DNA of 64,000 bases from Frateuria terrea (GTDB lineage: Bacteria; Pseudomonadota; Gammaproteobacteria; Xanthomonadales; Rhodanobacteraceae): NCBI RefSeq assembly GCF_900115705.1, contig NZ_FOXL01000002.1, positions 372,001-436,000 of the forward strand, in the 5' to 3' direction. Numbering within the stretch: the first letter of the stretch is position 1; the number at the start of each line of letters is the position of its first letter. This document shows positions 25,756 through 35,270 of this stretch, in pieces. The translations under genes and the position numbers were made by a program. The notes under the pieces were generated by a model. That model was not told the DNA's origin and made no database searches. It saw nothing but the letters and a program-made list of their open reading frames with translations.

Positions 25756-27330
25756 ATGACGACCTTCGAGGGCTACCGGCTCGACCTCGCGCGGCGCGAG
25801 CTCTCCCTGGCCGGCACGGTGATCGCGACCACGCCCAAGGTGTTCGACCTGCTGGCCTACCTGGTGCAGAACCGCGGGCGCGTCGTCAGCCGGGACGATC
25901 TGCTGGAAGCCGTGTGGCAGGGCCGGATCGTTTCGGAGTCCACGCTGGCCAGCCACATCAACGCCGTGCGCCGGGCGATCGGCGATACCGGCAGCCAGCA
26001 GCGGCTGGTCAGGACCGTGGCGCGCAAGGGCTTCCGCTTCGTCGGCGACGCAAGCGAGACGGATGCTGCGGAGACCGGGACCGCGCCAGCGAGTGCGACC
26101 GATCGGAACGATCCGGCGCTTGCCGCCGTTCCCGCCACCCGCCCTTCCATCGCCGTACTGCCCTTCGTCAACCTGAGTGGCGATCCGCAGCAGGACTACT
26201 TCGCCGACGGCGTGGTCGAGGACATCATCTCCGCGCTGTCGCGCCTGCGCTGGCTGTTCGTGATCGCGCGCAACTCCAGCTTCACCTACAAGGGGCAGGC
26301 GCTGGACGTGCGGCAGGTCGGCCGCGAACTGGGCGTGCGCTACGTGCTCGAAGGCAGCGTGCGCAAGGCGGCCGACCGTGTGCGGCTGACCGGCCAGATC
26401 GTCGACGCGACCACCGGCCGGCACCTGTGGGCGGACCGCTTCGAAGGCGTACTCGGCGATATCTTCGAGCTGCAGGACCGGCTGTCCGAGAGCGTGGTCG
26501 GCGCCATCGCCACGCAGCTGGAACGGGCCGAGATCAGCCGCGCCAAGCAGAAGCCGACCGAAAGCCTGGATGCCTACGATTGCTACCTGCGCGGCATGGC
26601 CAGCTTCCACCAGCGCACCCGCCCGGCGATCGACGAGGCGCTGGCGTTCTTCCACCGGGCCATCGCGCTCGACCCGGAGTACGCCGCGGCCTACGGCATG
26701 GCGGCGTGGTGCCATTGCTGGCGCAAGGTCAACCGCTGGATGGTGGATGTCGAGCGTGAATCGGCCGAGGCCGCGCACCTGGCCGACCGCGCGGTGGAAC
26801 TCGGCCGCAACGATGCCATCGCCCTCACTCGCGGCGCGCATGCCATGGGCCACTTCGGCGGCACCATCGGCCGCTGCAGCGATCTGCTCGACCGCGCCCT
26901 GGCGCTGGACCCCAACCTCGCCGCGGCCTGGCTGCTCAGCGGCTACCTGCTGCTATGGCGCGGCGAGCCGGACGGGGCGATCGAGCGCTTCGAACACGCG
27001 ATGCGCCTGAATCCGCTCGACCCGGAAATGTTCCGCATGCAGGCCGGCATGGCGCTGGCGCACCTGCTCGCGGGACGCTTCTGCGCCGCGTGGGCGTGGG
27101 CGGAGAAGGCGCGTGCCGACATGCCGACTTTCGTTCTGCCCATCGGCATCATCGCCGCCAGCCACGCGCTGGCCGGTGAGGTCGAGAAGGCGCACCAGGC
27201 GATGCAGCTGCTGCGCCAGCTCGATCCGGAACTGCGCATCGCGACGCTGCCGGGCTGGCTGCCATTCCACGATTCGGCCGACGGCGGGCGGTTTGCCGAA
27301 GGCCTGCGCTTGGCGGGACTTCCCGAATAG
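25756..27330 (+). CDS. CadC-like winged-helix regulator with adenylate-cyclase-type TPR domain
   Basis: A 524-residue soluble regulator. Residues 1-100 are an OmpR/CadC winged helix (TPKVFDLLAYLVQNRGRVVSRDD and SHINAVRRAIGD). Then comes the SIAVLPFVNLSGDPQQDYFADG domain found in non-catalytic adenylate-cyclase-like regulators, then TPR repeats up to the end (for example AIALDPEYAAAYGMAAW). No membrane segment is seen, unlike classical CadC. GGGAGGA precedes the ATG at 25756. It is divergent from the NAD(P)-binding/AhpD/cupin operon and probably regulates it. Signal unknown. Confidence 0.9.
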   Translation: MTTFEGYRLDLARRELSLAGTVIATTPKVFDLLAYLVQNRGRVVSRDDLLEAVWQGRIVSESTLASHINAVRRAIGDTGSQQRLVRTVARKGFRFVGDASETDAAETGTAPASATDRNDPALAAVPATRPSIAVLPFVNLSGDPQQDYFADGVVEDIISALSRLRWLFVIARNSSFTYKGQALDVRQVGRELGVRYVLEGSVRKAADRVRLTGQIVDATTGRHLWADRFEGVLGDIFELQDRLSESVVGAIATQLERAEISRAKQKPTESLDAYDCYLRGMASFHQRTRPAIDEALAFFHRAIALDPEYAAAYGMAAWCHCWRKVNRWMVDVERESAEAAHLADRAVELGRNDAIALTRGAHAMGHFGGTIGRCSDLLDRALALDPNLAAAWLLSGYLLLWRGEPDGAIERFEHAMRLNPLDPEMFRMQAGMALAHLLAGRFCAAWAWAEKARADMPTFVLPIGIIAASHALAGEVEKAHQAMQLLRQLDPELRIATLPGWLPFHDSADGGRFAEGLRLAGLPE

Positions 27331-27390
27331 ATCACGCCGGCCACCCGCGCGACGGCGCGTGCGTGCGCGTAGCGGCGGCGGGCGGCTCGC

Positions 27391-28095
27391 TCACGCCTGC
27401 CGTTGCCGGCTGTCTTCCGATGGGCGCGCGAGAACGGCAACGTTCACGTCGCATCTCCACTCGAAACCAAGCGCCCGGTAGAGCGCAATGGCCGCATCGT
27501 TGGTCTTCCACGCATGCAGGAAGGCCGTTTCGCCGCGTGCCGCGATGGCTGCGGCGACGTGCCTGGACAGTCGGCTGGCCAATCCATGCCCCCGGAAATC
27601 GGGATGCGTGCAGACGCCGCTGACTTCGGTGAAGCCAGGAAAATGGAACCGCTCCCCCGCCATGGCGGCAAGCCGGCCATCGACGCGGATGCCGACGAAG
27701 CGGCCCATGCGATGGGTGTGGCGCAGGAACGGCCCCGGTTCGGTGAGCGTGGCAAGCGCCAGCATCTCGGCCGCGTCCTGGTCCGACAGCGCGACGATGT
27801 CGCCGGCTTCACCGGGTGCGGCCACCGGGGAACGGGCCACCATCTGCACGCCTTGTGCGGCCTTGATGGTGGTCAGACCTTCGGGCACGCGGATCTGCGG
27901 CACCTGCAGGATGAATACCGGTTCGGATGGCGGCACCAGCCGGGTCAGCGCCCGCAGGGCGGCCTCGCTGTCGTCGCGGGCGGAGGCGAAGCGATTGACG
28001 TCAGGCTCGTACCGGCGTGCCAGTTCATCGCCCAGGGACAAATCCCGGTGGGCCGTACTCAGGGCGGACCATACCGGCCGGTCAAGCAGGTTCAT
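27391..28095 (-). CDS. GNAT-family N-acetyltransferase
   Basis: A 234-residue acetyltransferase. The C-terminal GNAT domain has TEVSGVCTHPDFRGHGLASRL with the acetyl-CoA loop (RGHGLA) and ends AIALYRALGFEWR. The N-terminal 110 residues form a second, divergent half, as in the FR47-like group. Substrate unknown. ATG 28095 is chosen by the position of the domain; the ribosome site is weak. Monocistronic, followed by the convergent regulator gene end. Confidence 0.88.
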   Translation of the reverse strand: MNLLDRPVWSALSTAHRDLSLGDELARRYEPDVNRFASARDDSEAALRALTRLVPPSEPVFILQVPQIRVPEGLTTIKAAQGVQMVARSPVAAPGEAGDIVALSDQDAAEMLALATLTEPGPFLRHTHRMGRFVGIRVDGRLAAMAGERFHFPGFTEVSGVCTHPDFRGHGLASRLSRHVAAAIAARGETAFLHAWKTNDAAIALYRALGFEWRCDVNVAVLARPSEDSRQRQA

Positions 28096-28252
28096 TGCCA
28101 CGTTCTTTCCGTGCGGTGAAACGTAAAACCTGCGCCAAAGTGCGTCGTCCTGCAAGCCAGGCAAACAATCACCAAACTGCGGGCTCGCCACCGCGGGGCG
28201 GCGGCGAGGATGTCCGAACCCTCGCCGACCGGGTGCCGCTTCCCGTTGTCCG

Positions 28253-28281
28253 AAGCGGCCCGCGCCAGGCGCGGGCCGCTT
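28253..28281. terminator. Strong GC hairpin downstream of the beta-propeller gene
   Basis: AAGCGGCCCGCGCC, one base, then GGCGCGGGCCGCTT: perfect 14-base arms (the innermost pairs form the loop). It starts 19 bases past the stop of the leftward gene at 28300. There is no U-run, so termination may be intrinsic-weak or the hairpin may protect the 3' end. Confidence 0.6.
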
Positions 28282-28299
28282 CCACCTGCGGCAGGCGGC

Positions 28300-29466
28300 C
28301 TAGTGGCCGTGATGCCCGACATCCAGACCGAACCGCAGCACCTGGCCCATGCCCGGCGACAGTCCGAAGCCCCCGTTGGACACGAACAACGCGCCATCCG
28401 GCCCGAACGTCATCGCGGTGGGCAGGGTCAGCCCGGTGATGATGGCCGTGCGTGCCCCCGACGGCTCGATCCGCACCACCTTGCCCGTGCCCGGCGTGGG
28501 TCCCAGGTTGCCCTTGCCGGTGGTGTTTTCGAGCACGTACATGCGCGAGTAGCAATCGAAGGCGAGTCCGACGACTGTGGTCAGGCCGTCCGCGGCCGGC
28601 CAGAGCTGGCGGTTGCGGGTGAGCTTGAGCACCTTCGATGAGCCGGCCGCGATCGGGAACGTGTTGAGGTTGCCGATGAAGAAATGGTCGCGGAAGGCCA
28701 GCGCGGTCGGCACGATGTGCCCTTGCGATGCGGAAATGTCGACGATGCGCTTGATCGCCCCGTCCGGACGAATGCGCACCAGTTCGCCGTGGTTCGGTTC
28801 CAGCGCGAACAGGTTGCCATGCAGGGAGACCATGCTGTACCAGGTTCCGTCGGGCTCGAAGTCGTCCGCCTCCGGGTTCTGTACGGGATGATGCTTCTGG
28901 TAGCGGCTCAGGTTGGCGATCCAGTGGATCGAGCCGTCCGCTCCCACGCGCGCCACCCCGTTGAAGGTACCCGCCACGCCATGCGAACACCCGGCGCCCG
29001 CGGTGATCGCATAAAGCGTGTGGCCGATGAAGGCCACGTCCGCCACGCCGCTGACCAATGATCCGGTTGCCGCGCTGGTCTGGCTGGAGGGGAACCGGTT
29101 GGTAACCGTGACACGGTGCCCGTGGCGATCGATCCGCGAAATGCGCCCGCCGATCGGGCTACCGCTGTAGGGACCCACGCCAGGTACCTGCATGCACTGC
29201 ATCGGCGTGGTCGTGCGCGTGCCGCCCTTGCCGCCCTCGGCCACGTAGAGGTAGCCGTCGGGGCCGAACGCCAGGCCACGCGGTGCGTTCAGGCCCCAGG
29301 CATAAACCGATACCTTCACCGGATAGCCCGTGTGGGTGCGGACCAGGCTGGCGATGTCCTGCGGGCTGGGCGAGCTGGCTGTGCTGGCCGCTGTGGCCTC
29401 CGGCAGCACGGCAAGGGAAATGGCGAGTGCGAGCGCACTGGCCAGCAGTTGCTTACGAGGAGTCAT
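28300..29466 (-). CDS. Exported ScyD/ScyE-like beta-propeller protein
   Basis: A 388-residue protein with a signal sequence (ALALAISLAVLPEATA). Repeats of the NHL/SMP type fill the rest: GLAFGPDGYLYVAEGG, then GVADVAFIGHTLYAI, GVARVGADGSIHWIANLS, and TAMTFGPDGALFVSNGG. This is the ScyD/ScyE family described near scytonemin genes in cyanobacteria but common elsewhere; no reaction is established for it here. ATG 29466 has GGAGGA upstream. A strong hairpin follows the stop. No functional neighbours. Confidence 0.85.
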   Translation of the reverse strand: MTPRKQLLASALALAISLAVLPEATAASTASSPSPQDIASLVRTHTGYPVKVSVYAWGLNAPRGLAFGPDGYLYVAEGGKGGTRTTTPMQCMQVPGVGPYSGSPIGGRISRIDRHGHRVTVTNRFPSSQTSAATGSLVSGVADVAFIGHTLYAITAGAGCSHGVAGTFNGVARVGADGSIHWIANLSRYQKHHPVQNPEADDFEPDGTWYSMVSLHGNLFALEPNHGELVRIRPDGAIKRIVDISASQGHIVPTALAFRDHFFIGNLNTFPIAAGSSKVLKLTRNRQLWPAADGLTTVVGLAFDCYSRMYVLENTTGKGNLGPTPGTGKVVRIEPSGARTAIITGLTLPTAMTFGPDGALFVSNGGFGLSPGMGQVLRFGLDVGHHGH

Positions 29467-29846
29467 GGGAAATCCTCCGGAGGAGTGCGGCAGAACCGGC
29501 GGTGCCGCTTTCGCCTCGCAACACCCAAGCAGCCGGCGGTCGCCGGCCACCGGGCCACGCCAGCCCCCCCCTGCGCGGCCGGCCGATGCGCGATGCCGAC
29601 GGGTACGCAGTACCGGGCCTCGCGCAAAGCGCGCGAGGATCGCCCGGCCGGCCTGACCGATCGCGCCACGGGGGATATGCAGTCCCCGTGATCCAAAGCC
29701 GCCGATCCTCGGGGCGGCGAGCTTACTCGGCCGCGGTTACCTGCTGGTGATGCGGCCCGCATGGCGCCGTCAAGGCGGACGCTGCCTTCGCAGGCGTTTG
29801 CTCCAGAGGCGTCATGCCAGGAGCGCTGCTGCTGGCGCCACCAGCG
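29467..29846. other. Intergenic region with two hairpins
   Basis: About 380 bases without a supported gene. It contains two inverted repeats: CCTCGCGC/GCGCGAGG at 29618-29638 (5-base loop) and CACGGGG/CCCCGTG at 29667-29690. They may be 3' hairpins of the leftward YdeI-like gene or leader structure for the beta-propeller gene. No U-run is present. Confidence 0.45.
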
Positions 29847-30401
29847 CTAGGGCTCGTCCGCCGCTTCCGGCGCTCCGAGCGCCTTGCTGTAGTAGCCGGA
29901 CGGATCGAAGCAGCAGACCCGTCGCTGGCCCGAAGCGAGCTTGTCGCAGGCATCGGCGACCCGTTTGGCGCGGGTGGCCGCTTGTCTGGCCGAGGTGATC
30001 CAGTGGATCCAGTCCACGCGCGCCAGGACGGTGGTGCTTTCCCAGGTGGCCTGGGCATCCGCCGTGCCGAGAAGCGCACGGCTCAGATCGGGCGGAAGCT
30101 CGGGCTCCGGCTCGCGGGCCACCGGTGCGATCTCGAGCGCGACCATGTCGCCGATGGCGGCACCCGCGGCTTCGCGCAGCGGCTGATCCACTTTGAGCCA
30201 ATGGCTCAGCCGGCCGTCCGGCTCGAGCGTGGCACTGAATGCCACGCCGTTGAGCGTGCCGGCCACGCTCGTCCTGCCCCGCCGCGGCAGCGGGGCGCTG
30301 GCTTCCGCGGGTAGCACCACGAAGCCCCACGACGCATCGCGGGGCTGCGCCGGGCGCAGCAGCTTCGCTTGAAATCGGGACGTGGTCCGTTTCTTTGCCA
30401 T
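29847..30401 (-). CDS. YdeI/OmpD-associated family protein with DUF1905
   Basis: A 184-residue cytoplasmic protein. The N-terminal half (about 8-95) is a DUF1905-type beta barrel (SVAGTLNGVAFSATLEPDG and GAAIGDMVALEIAP). The C-terminal half carries the YdeI/OmpD-associated signature WIHWITSARQAATRAKRV. In enterobacteria relatives have been linked to stress and bacteriocin protection, but the function is not settled. ATG 30401 begins MAKKRTTSRF, a typical start; a longer frame lacks homology. Confidence 0.85.
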   Translation of the reverse strand: MAKKRTTSRFQAKLLRPAQPRDASWGFVVLPAEASAPLPRRGRTSVAGTLNGVAFSATLEPDGRLSHWLKVDQPLREAAGAAIGDMVALEIAPVAREPEPELPPDLSRALLGTADAQATWESTTVLARVDWIHWITSARQAATRAKRVADACDKLASGQRRVCCFDPSGYYSKALGAPEAADEP

Positions 30402-30651
30402 CGGGCGCGATCTTCGGCCAGGTTGCATCGGCTTCTCAAGCCGCCGGAGGACGAACATCGTGGTGCGTCGCGCGCGACGGCGACAGGATTGCGCACGGGC
30501 GCCGGGCTCGATCGGATTTCCCCGCCCACCGTATTCCCGGTGTAGGCGCGCCGGGGACCAGACCCGCTTCCGCACACCGCTGGCAAGGGCCAGCGCGCAT
30601 TGGACTGCCGGCCGGAGCGGAACCCATCGCGCGGATGGAATCCCGCTCCCG

Positions 30652-31209
30652 CTATCCGCGCCAGTTGGCGTGCATGCGCCAGAACTCCACACTGCGGCGA
30701 TAGGCTTCCCGATCCAGCGGCACGCCGGAGCCGCCCTCGTCCACGCCCAGCGCGTTGCGCATCATGGTGATCGGCGCCATCGGCGTCTCCTCCGGCGCGG
30801 CGGTGTACATGCATCCCACCACACCCCAGTCGGCCGCGATGGACGAGCCCTCCTTGGCCAGTTGCTCGCGACTGTAGAGGATCGCAATCAGGTAGCCCGC
30901 CACCGGAGGATCCAGCCCCTCGAACCAGCGCACCAGCACCGGCAGCTCGTCGCGCGTGCGCGCCTCGTAGTCCGAGCGCAGCCGGTGCCGGTTCACGTCG
31001 GTGATGGGCACGGCCAGGCATCGGGTGGACGTCCAGTTGCGATGCACGTGCAGCTTGCAGAACGGCGCGTAGCCGTCGAGCACCTTCAGCGGCGGCACCT
31101 CGTTGAGGTGGCGCTCGAACTCGGCGGGCGTGCAGTCCTGGATCGTGTTGCGCCGCGGCTCGCGGGGAAACAGGCGAGGAAGGGCGAAGTCAGTGAGTAC
31201 GATGGACAT
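30652..31209 (-). CDS. DUF3228-family protein
   Basis: A 185-residue cytoplasmic protein matching the DUF3228 family: PLKVLDGYAPFCKLHVHRNW, then GYLIAILYSREQL, then DWGVVGCMYTAAPEETPM and MMRNALGVDEGGSG. No catalytic role is known. Starts at ATG 31209 (MSIVLTDFALPR). Monocistronic, divergent from the HD-GYP gene over about 326 bases. Confidence 0.88.
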   Translation of the reverse strand: MSIVLTDFALPRLFPREPRRNTIQDCTPAEFERHLNEVPPLKVLDGYAPFCKLHVHRNWTSTRCLAVPITDVNRHRLRSDYEARTRDELPVLVRWFEGLDPPVAGYLIAILYSREQLAKEGSSIAADWGVVGCMYTAAPEETPMAPITMMRNALGVDEGGSGVPLDREAYRRSVEFWRMHANWRG

Positions 31210-31535
31210 GCGACGCCAGCGTCAGTTGCGCAGTCGCGCATTATCGGAGTTCCGCGTGCTCGCCGCGAACGTGGGCCGGTTCGCTGGCACGCTTTCGGAG
31301 AAACGCACGGCGTCGTTCCCCGTCGCGATGGAAATCGCACGCGGTGCGCGAGACACGCGAAGGAGCACGAAAGCTCCGTGCAGGACACACCCCGGCCGGG
31401 CCTCAAGTTGGCGCGCACCCGGTCGATACCCGCTCGGTAACTCGTGCCGCCCTAGCCTGTGCCACGAGCAGGGAGAGCCCGGATGACAGCGATGCCTACA
31501 TTCCGTCCGACCAGCGGTAGAGAGCACGACAAGAC
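31210..31535. other. Divergent intergenic region
   Basis: Holds promoters for the DUF3228 gene and the HD-GYP gene. I see no RNA, repeat or small gene. Confidence 0.4.
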
Positions 31536-32741
31536 ATGAGGTCGCCACTGAAGAAGATTCCCGCCTCCCGGGCCAGGCTGGGCATGTACGTGCGCCGGAT
31601 CGAGGGCAAGTGGCGCGACCATCCGTTCTGGCGCAACTCCTTCCGGGTGGCCGATACGCCGACGCTGGAGTTGTTGCACGCGCTCGGCCAGCACGAGATC
31701 TGGATCGACACGCGCAAGGGCATGGACGAAGAAGCGCCGGTGCCGCCGCCGCCGCACGGTGATGTACTCCCCGCCTTGCCCGATCCCCTTCCCGAGCCGG
31801 ACGTTACCCGCACGGATTTCGGCGACGACATCGTGCGTGCCGAAGCCATCCGGGAACGTGCCAAGGCCGCCACCAGGGCGCTGTTCGAGGATGCCCGGAT
31901 GGGCCGCGCGCTGCGCATGGAGAGCCTCGCCGAGGTGATCGACGAAGTGGACAACGCGATCGCGCTCAACCCGGCGGCGATGCTCAGCGTAGTCCGGCTG
32001 AAGAACAAGGACGACTACACCTACCTGCACTCGGTCGCGGTGGCCACGCTGATGATGGCGCTCGGCCGACGGCTCGGCTTCGAGGGCACGGCGCTCACGG
32101 AACTGGGGCTCGCCGGCCTGCTGCACGACATCGGCAAGGTCGGCGTTCCGGATGCAACGCTCAACAAGCCGGGGCGACTCGGGCCGCTGGAGTGGGCTTC
32201 GGTGCGGCAACATCCGGAGATCGGCTGGGACATCCTGCGCCGCGACTCGGTCGCCGGCCCGGTGGCGCTCGACGTGTGCCTGCACCACCACGAGAAGATC
32301 GACGGCAGCGGCTACCCGCACAAGCTCGATGGCGAGTCCATCAGCCGGGTCGCACGCATGGGCGCGATCTGCGACGTGTACGACGCGATTACGTCCGATC
32401 GGCCCTACAAGCGCGGCTGGGAACCGGCCGAGGCCATCCGCCGTATGGCCGAGTGGCAGGAGGGCCACTTCGACCGGGCCATCTTCCACGCCTTCGTCAA
32501 GCTGATCGGCATCTATCCCACCGGCACCCTGGTTCGGCTGGCCTCCGATCGCCTCGCCGTGGTGCTCAGCCAGAGCGCAGGCAGTTCGCTGACGCCGACC
32601 GTGCGGCTCATCTGCGCCGTGGCGGATGGCGAACCGCTTGAGCCCGAGATCGTGGAACTGGAGGACGGCGTGGACCGGATCGTCGGCATCGAGGATCCCG
32701 CGCAGTGGGGCGTGCAGGTGCCGCAGTTGTTGCGGGTGTGA
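31536..32741 (+). CDS. HD-GYP cyclic di-GMP phosphodiesterase
   Basis: A 401-residue protein that should degrade cyclic di-GMP. The N-terminal 65 residues form the DUF3391 domain usual in this subfamily (RARLGMYVRRI). The HD-GYP domain follows from about 155: HSVAVATLMMALGR, the HD pair in LLHDIGKVGVPD (His197, Asp198) and HHEKIDGSGYP (251-261), so metal-binding and GYP motifs are intact. Cytosolic. It ends 2 bases before the stop of a convergent 7-TM gene. Confidence 0.95.
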   Translation: MRSPLKKIPASRARLGMYVRRIEGKWRDHPFWRNSFRVADTPTLELLHALGQHEIWIDTRKGMDEEAPVPPPPHGDVLPALPDPLPEPDVTRTDFGDDIVRAEAIRERAKAATRALFEDARMGRALRMESLAEVIDEVDNAIALNPAAMLSVVRLKNKDDYTYLHSVAVATLMMALGRRLGFEGTALTELGLAGLLHDIGKVGVPDATLNKPGRLGPLEWASVRQHPEIGWDILRRDSVAGPVALDVCLHHHEKIDGSGYPHKLDGESISRVARMGAICDVYDAITSDRPYKRGWEPAEAIRRMAEWQEGHFDRAIFHAFVKLIGIYPTGTLVRLASDRLAVVLSQSAGSSLTPTVRLICAVADGEPLEPEIVELEDGVDRIVGIEDPAQWGVQVPQLLRV

Positions 32742-32743
32742 CT

Positions 32744-34171
32744 TCAGCCCACCGCCCTGTCGCCGCGCCCGACAGCCCGGTTCGCCATGGCGCGCTGGAT
32801 GCTGCGGACCAGCAGGACGGCCAGGCCCACGATGACGGCGGCGTACGCGTACTGCGTCCGCGACACGCCGACGCCGAAGGGAAACCAGATGCCCGGCACG
32901 CCGAGCGCCGACACTTCCACGGAAAACTGGCTCACCGCCACCAGCAGCACGACGACCAGTGCGAGCAGGCCATCCGGCTGCCGCCTGACAAGCCCAACGA
33001 CAGCGGGCACCAGCAGCAGAAGCGCCAGCGGGACACGCCATAACGGACTGACCTTGGCGAAGGTTTCGTCATGCAGCGCCAGCACCAGCACCACGCTCAA
33101 CGCGGTCATCGAGCCGATGACGTAGCCCGGCCACCGCCGGCGTTCGAGCCGGTACCAATGGCGCCACGCCATGAGCCAGGCTGCCAGCCCAAGCGGCGGC
33201 AGGATCCGGTAGAGGGTGAAGTACACGGAGAAATTCTCGTACGAGGTCCAGTAGTAGACCGCCTGGTTGAGCCTGAAGGCCGCGTTCAACAGCAGCGCCG
33301 CGCACAGCCAGTGGGCGAAGCGCCCGCGCGAAAGCGCGGTGCGGAAACACCAGGCCAGCATCGCCAGCAAGACGAACGCCACGGGCTCGGCGACCTCCAC
33401 CACGTAGCCGTTGATCGTCTGCAGCCATTGCAGCCGGTATTGCGCGTCGATCGCCTCGCTCGTGCCGAGCGTCGGCGGGATGTGGATACCGCCCGCATCG
33501 GCTTCGCGTGCCAGGCCGGGGCGCATCCAGACGCGTATCGCGAGGACGGCCTCGCGGGCATCGGCGACCATGGGCGGCAGAGGAAAGACCTGCGGCCTGG
33601 TGCTGTAGACGATGGGCGCCCTGCCTGAGAAATCGCCCGATCCGCCGATCAACCTGCCGTTCCAGAACAACTGGAAGGCGTCCTCCACGTACGCGGGCGC
33701 GAGCAGCGCGAGCGAGGCGCCCGCCGGGGCATCGACAGCGACGTGCAGGCGGTACCACGCGTATCCCGCATAGCCCTGGTGGCCGCGCGCCCACCAACCG
33801 GGCACGTAGTCGGTGAGGCCGACGTCCGAATCGTGCGCTCCAGGGTTCGGCGTGAGGTCGGTGGTTTCCCAGCGCAGGTCGTCGAAGTGCGGCGCAACCC
33901 AGCGCATGTCGTCGCCGGCGTGGAACCGCCACGGACCAGTCAGCAGGCGGGATGCGTGACCTATCTGGATCCACGCCACCGGGCACGGCTGGGCGGGTTT
34001 GTCCGCGGCAGCGGTTGCGGATGTGGGGTCGTTATCGGCGGCGCCGCAGGCGACGACTCCGGCCGAGCGCACCGTCGATGCGCCCGCTGGCGTTGCCTGT
34101 GCACGCGCGGACGAAACCGCCAATCCCGCAACGGCGGCCAGGACGATGGCGCTGGAGAAGCCGGCATTCAT
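32744..34171 (-). CDS. 7-TM receptor-like membrane protein without output domain
   Basis: A 475-residue protein. A signal sequence (AIVLAAVAGLAVSSARA) is followed by an extracytoplasmic galactose-binding-like beta domain (about 60-230; GPWRFHAGDD, YAWYRLHVAV, PAYVEDAFQLFWNG) and then about seven hydrophobic helices (about 250-460). This is the N-terminal part of 7TMR-DISM sensors. The usual GGDEF, kinase or other output domain is missing: the protein ends right after the last helix. It may act through a partner. Its 3' end nearly touches that of the HD-GYP gene. ATG 34171 begins the signal sequence. Confidence 0.8.
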   Translation of the reverse strand: MNAGFSSAIVLAAVAGLAVSSARAQATPAGASTVRSAGVVACGAADNDPTSATAAADKPAQPCPVAWIQIGHASRLLTGPWRFHAGDDMRWVAPHFDDLRWETTDLTPNPGAHDSDVGLTDYVPGWWARGHQGYAGYAWYRLHVAVDAPAGASLALLAPAYVEDAFQLFWNGRLIGGSGDFSGRAPIVYSTRPQVFPLPPMVADAREAVLAIRVWMRPGLAREADAGGIHIPPTLGTSEAIDAQYRLQWLQTINGYVVEVAEPVAFVLLAMLAWCFRTALSRGRFAHWLCAALLLNAAFRLNQAVYYWTSYENFSVYFTLYRILPPLGLAAWLMAWRHWYRLERRRWPGYVIGSMTALSVVLVLALHDETFAKVSPLWRVPLALLLLVPAVVGLVRRQPDGLLALVVVLLVAVSQFSVEVSALGVPGIWFPFGVGVSRTQYAYAAVIVGLAVLLVRSIQRAMANRAVGRGDRAVG

Positions 34172-34451
34172 GAGATCTCCGCAGGTGATTCGGCTCGGAT
34201 GGCGCAACAGAGGCGGACCATCGCGCAGGGCATCGGTGCCTGCCAGTGCGACCACGCGAGCGTGCCTGCCACCTCTACCCAGGGCAACCAAACATGTGGC
34301 TGGATGCACGCATGCCGTGACAGCCGGCAGAAGACCTGGGACGAGCGGCAGATGCAACCGGCGCTTCGGCTCCAGGAACCAGCGGCGGCTCGAAAACAAC
34401 CCGTCTTTTTTCCAACCTGGATGGGCGGTCAACCGGCAACGGCGGTCCGGC

Positions 34452-35270
34452 TCAGCCGGCGACGCCCACCACCACCGCCTGGATCCTGCCCTCGACCGGG
34501 CCAGGACCGAACCGCGCCGCGATGGCCTCGGCCGCGGCCGCGGTCGCCGCCTCCAGGGCTGCCGGGTCGCGTGCCTCTATCTCGCCACGCAGCGGCGTGC
34601 CCTGGCAGTAGGCCAGGGCTGCGTTGCCTGGCGTATCGGCGCGGCTGACCGCCGTGACGGTCTCGAACACCGGCGGCCCGACGAATCCTCCGAGCGCCAG
34701 ATCGCGGGCAATCATCTGAGTCGAGCCATAGCCGTGCGGCAGGCGCTCCAGGAAGCGCGGCGGATCGTCCGGGAACAGCGCAGCCACGGCGGTGCTCACC
34801 ACCTGCGCGAACTCGTTCGCCTCGATGCGATCCCACACGCTGAACCACAACGCGCCACCAGGCCGCAGCACGCTACGCATTTCGGCGAAGGCACGTCCCT
34901 TGTCCGGGAAGAACATCACGCCGAACTGGCACACCACCGCGTCGAACGAAGCATCGGCGAACGGCAGCGCCATCGCATCCGCCTGGCGCCAGTCCACCGT
35001 CCGGCCGGTTTCCCGCGCCTGCGCGACACCCAGCATCGACTCGTTCAGATCGGTGGCCACCAGACGCGTGCCCGGTGCCAGATGCGCGGCCAGTTCACGC
35101 GTCAGCACGCCGGTACCCGCCGCCAGTTCCAGCACGCTCGCCGCCGGTACACGCGCAAGCCGCGCAGCGAGGTCCACGGCGTAGGGCGCAAAGATCAGCG
35201 GTACCAGATGCTTCTGGTAGCACGCGGCGACCGCGTCGCCGAAGCGGATGTCGTTTTTGGACGTCTGCAT
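34452..35270 (-). CDS. Class I SAM-dependent methyltransferase
   Basis: A 272-residue cytoplasmic methyltransferase of the UbiE/MenG-like group. Motif I is VLELAAGTGVLTREL, post-I ATDLNESML, motif II/III DAVVCQFGVMFFPDKG and VLRPGGALWFSVWD. Substrate unknown, probably a small molecule or quinone-like compound. ATG 35270 with GGAG about 7 bases upstream. Divergent from mtfA. The C-terminus is Ala-rich and not conserved. Confidence 0.92.
   Translation of the reverse strand: MQTSKNDIRFGDAVAACYQKHLVPLIFAPYAVDLAARLARVPAASVLELAAGTGVLTRELAAHLAPGTRLVATDLNESMLGVAQARETGRTVDWRQADAMALPFADASFDAVVCQFGVMFFPDKGRAFAEMRSVLRPGGALWFSVWDRIEANEFAQVVSTAVAALFPDDPPRFLERLPHGYGSTQMIARDLALGGFVGPPVFETVTAVSRADTPGNAALAYCQGTPLRGEIEARDPAALEAATAAAAEAIAARFGPGPVEGRIQAVVVGVAG

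Noticed and set aside
25534-26853. 439-codon minus-strand frame
   Set aside because: It is antisense to the CadC-type regulator.
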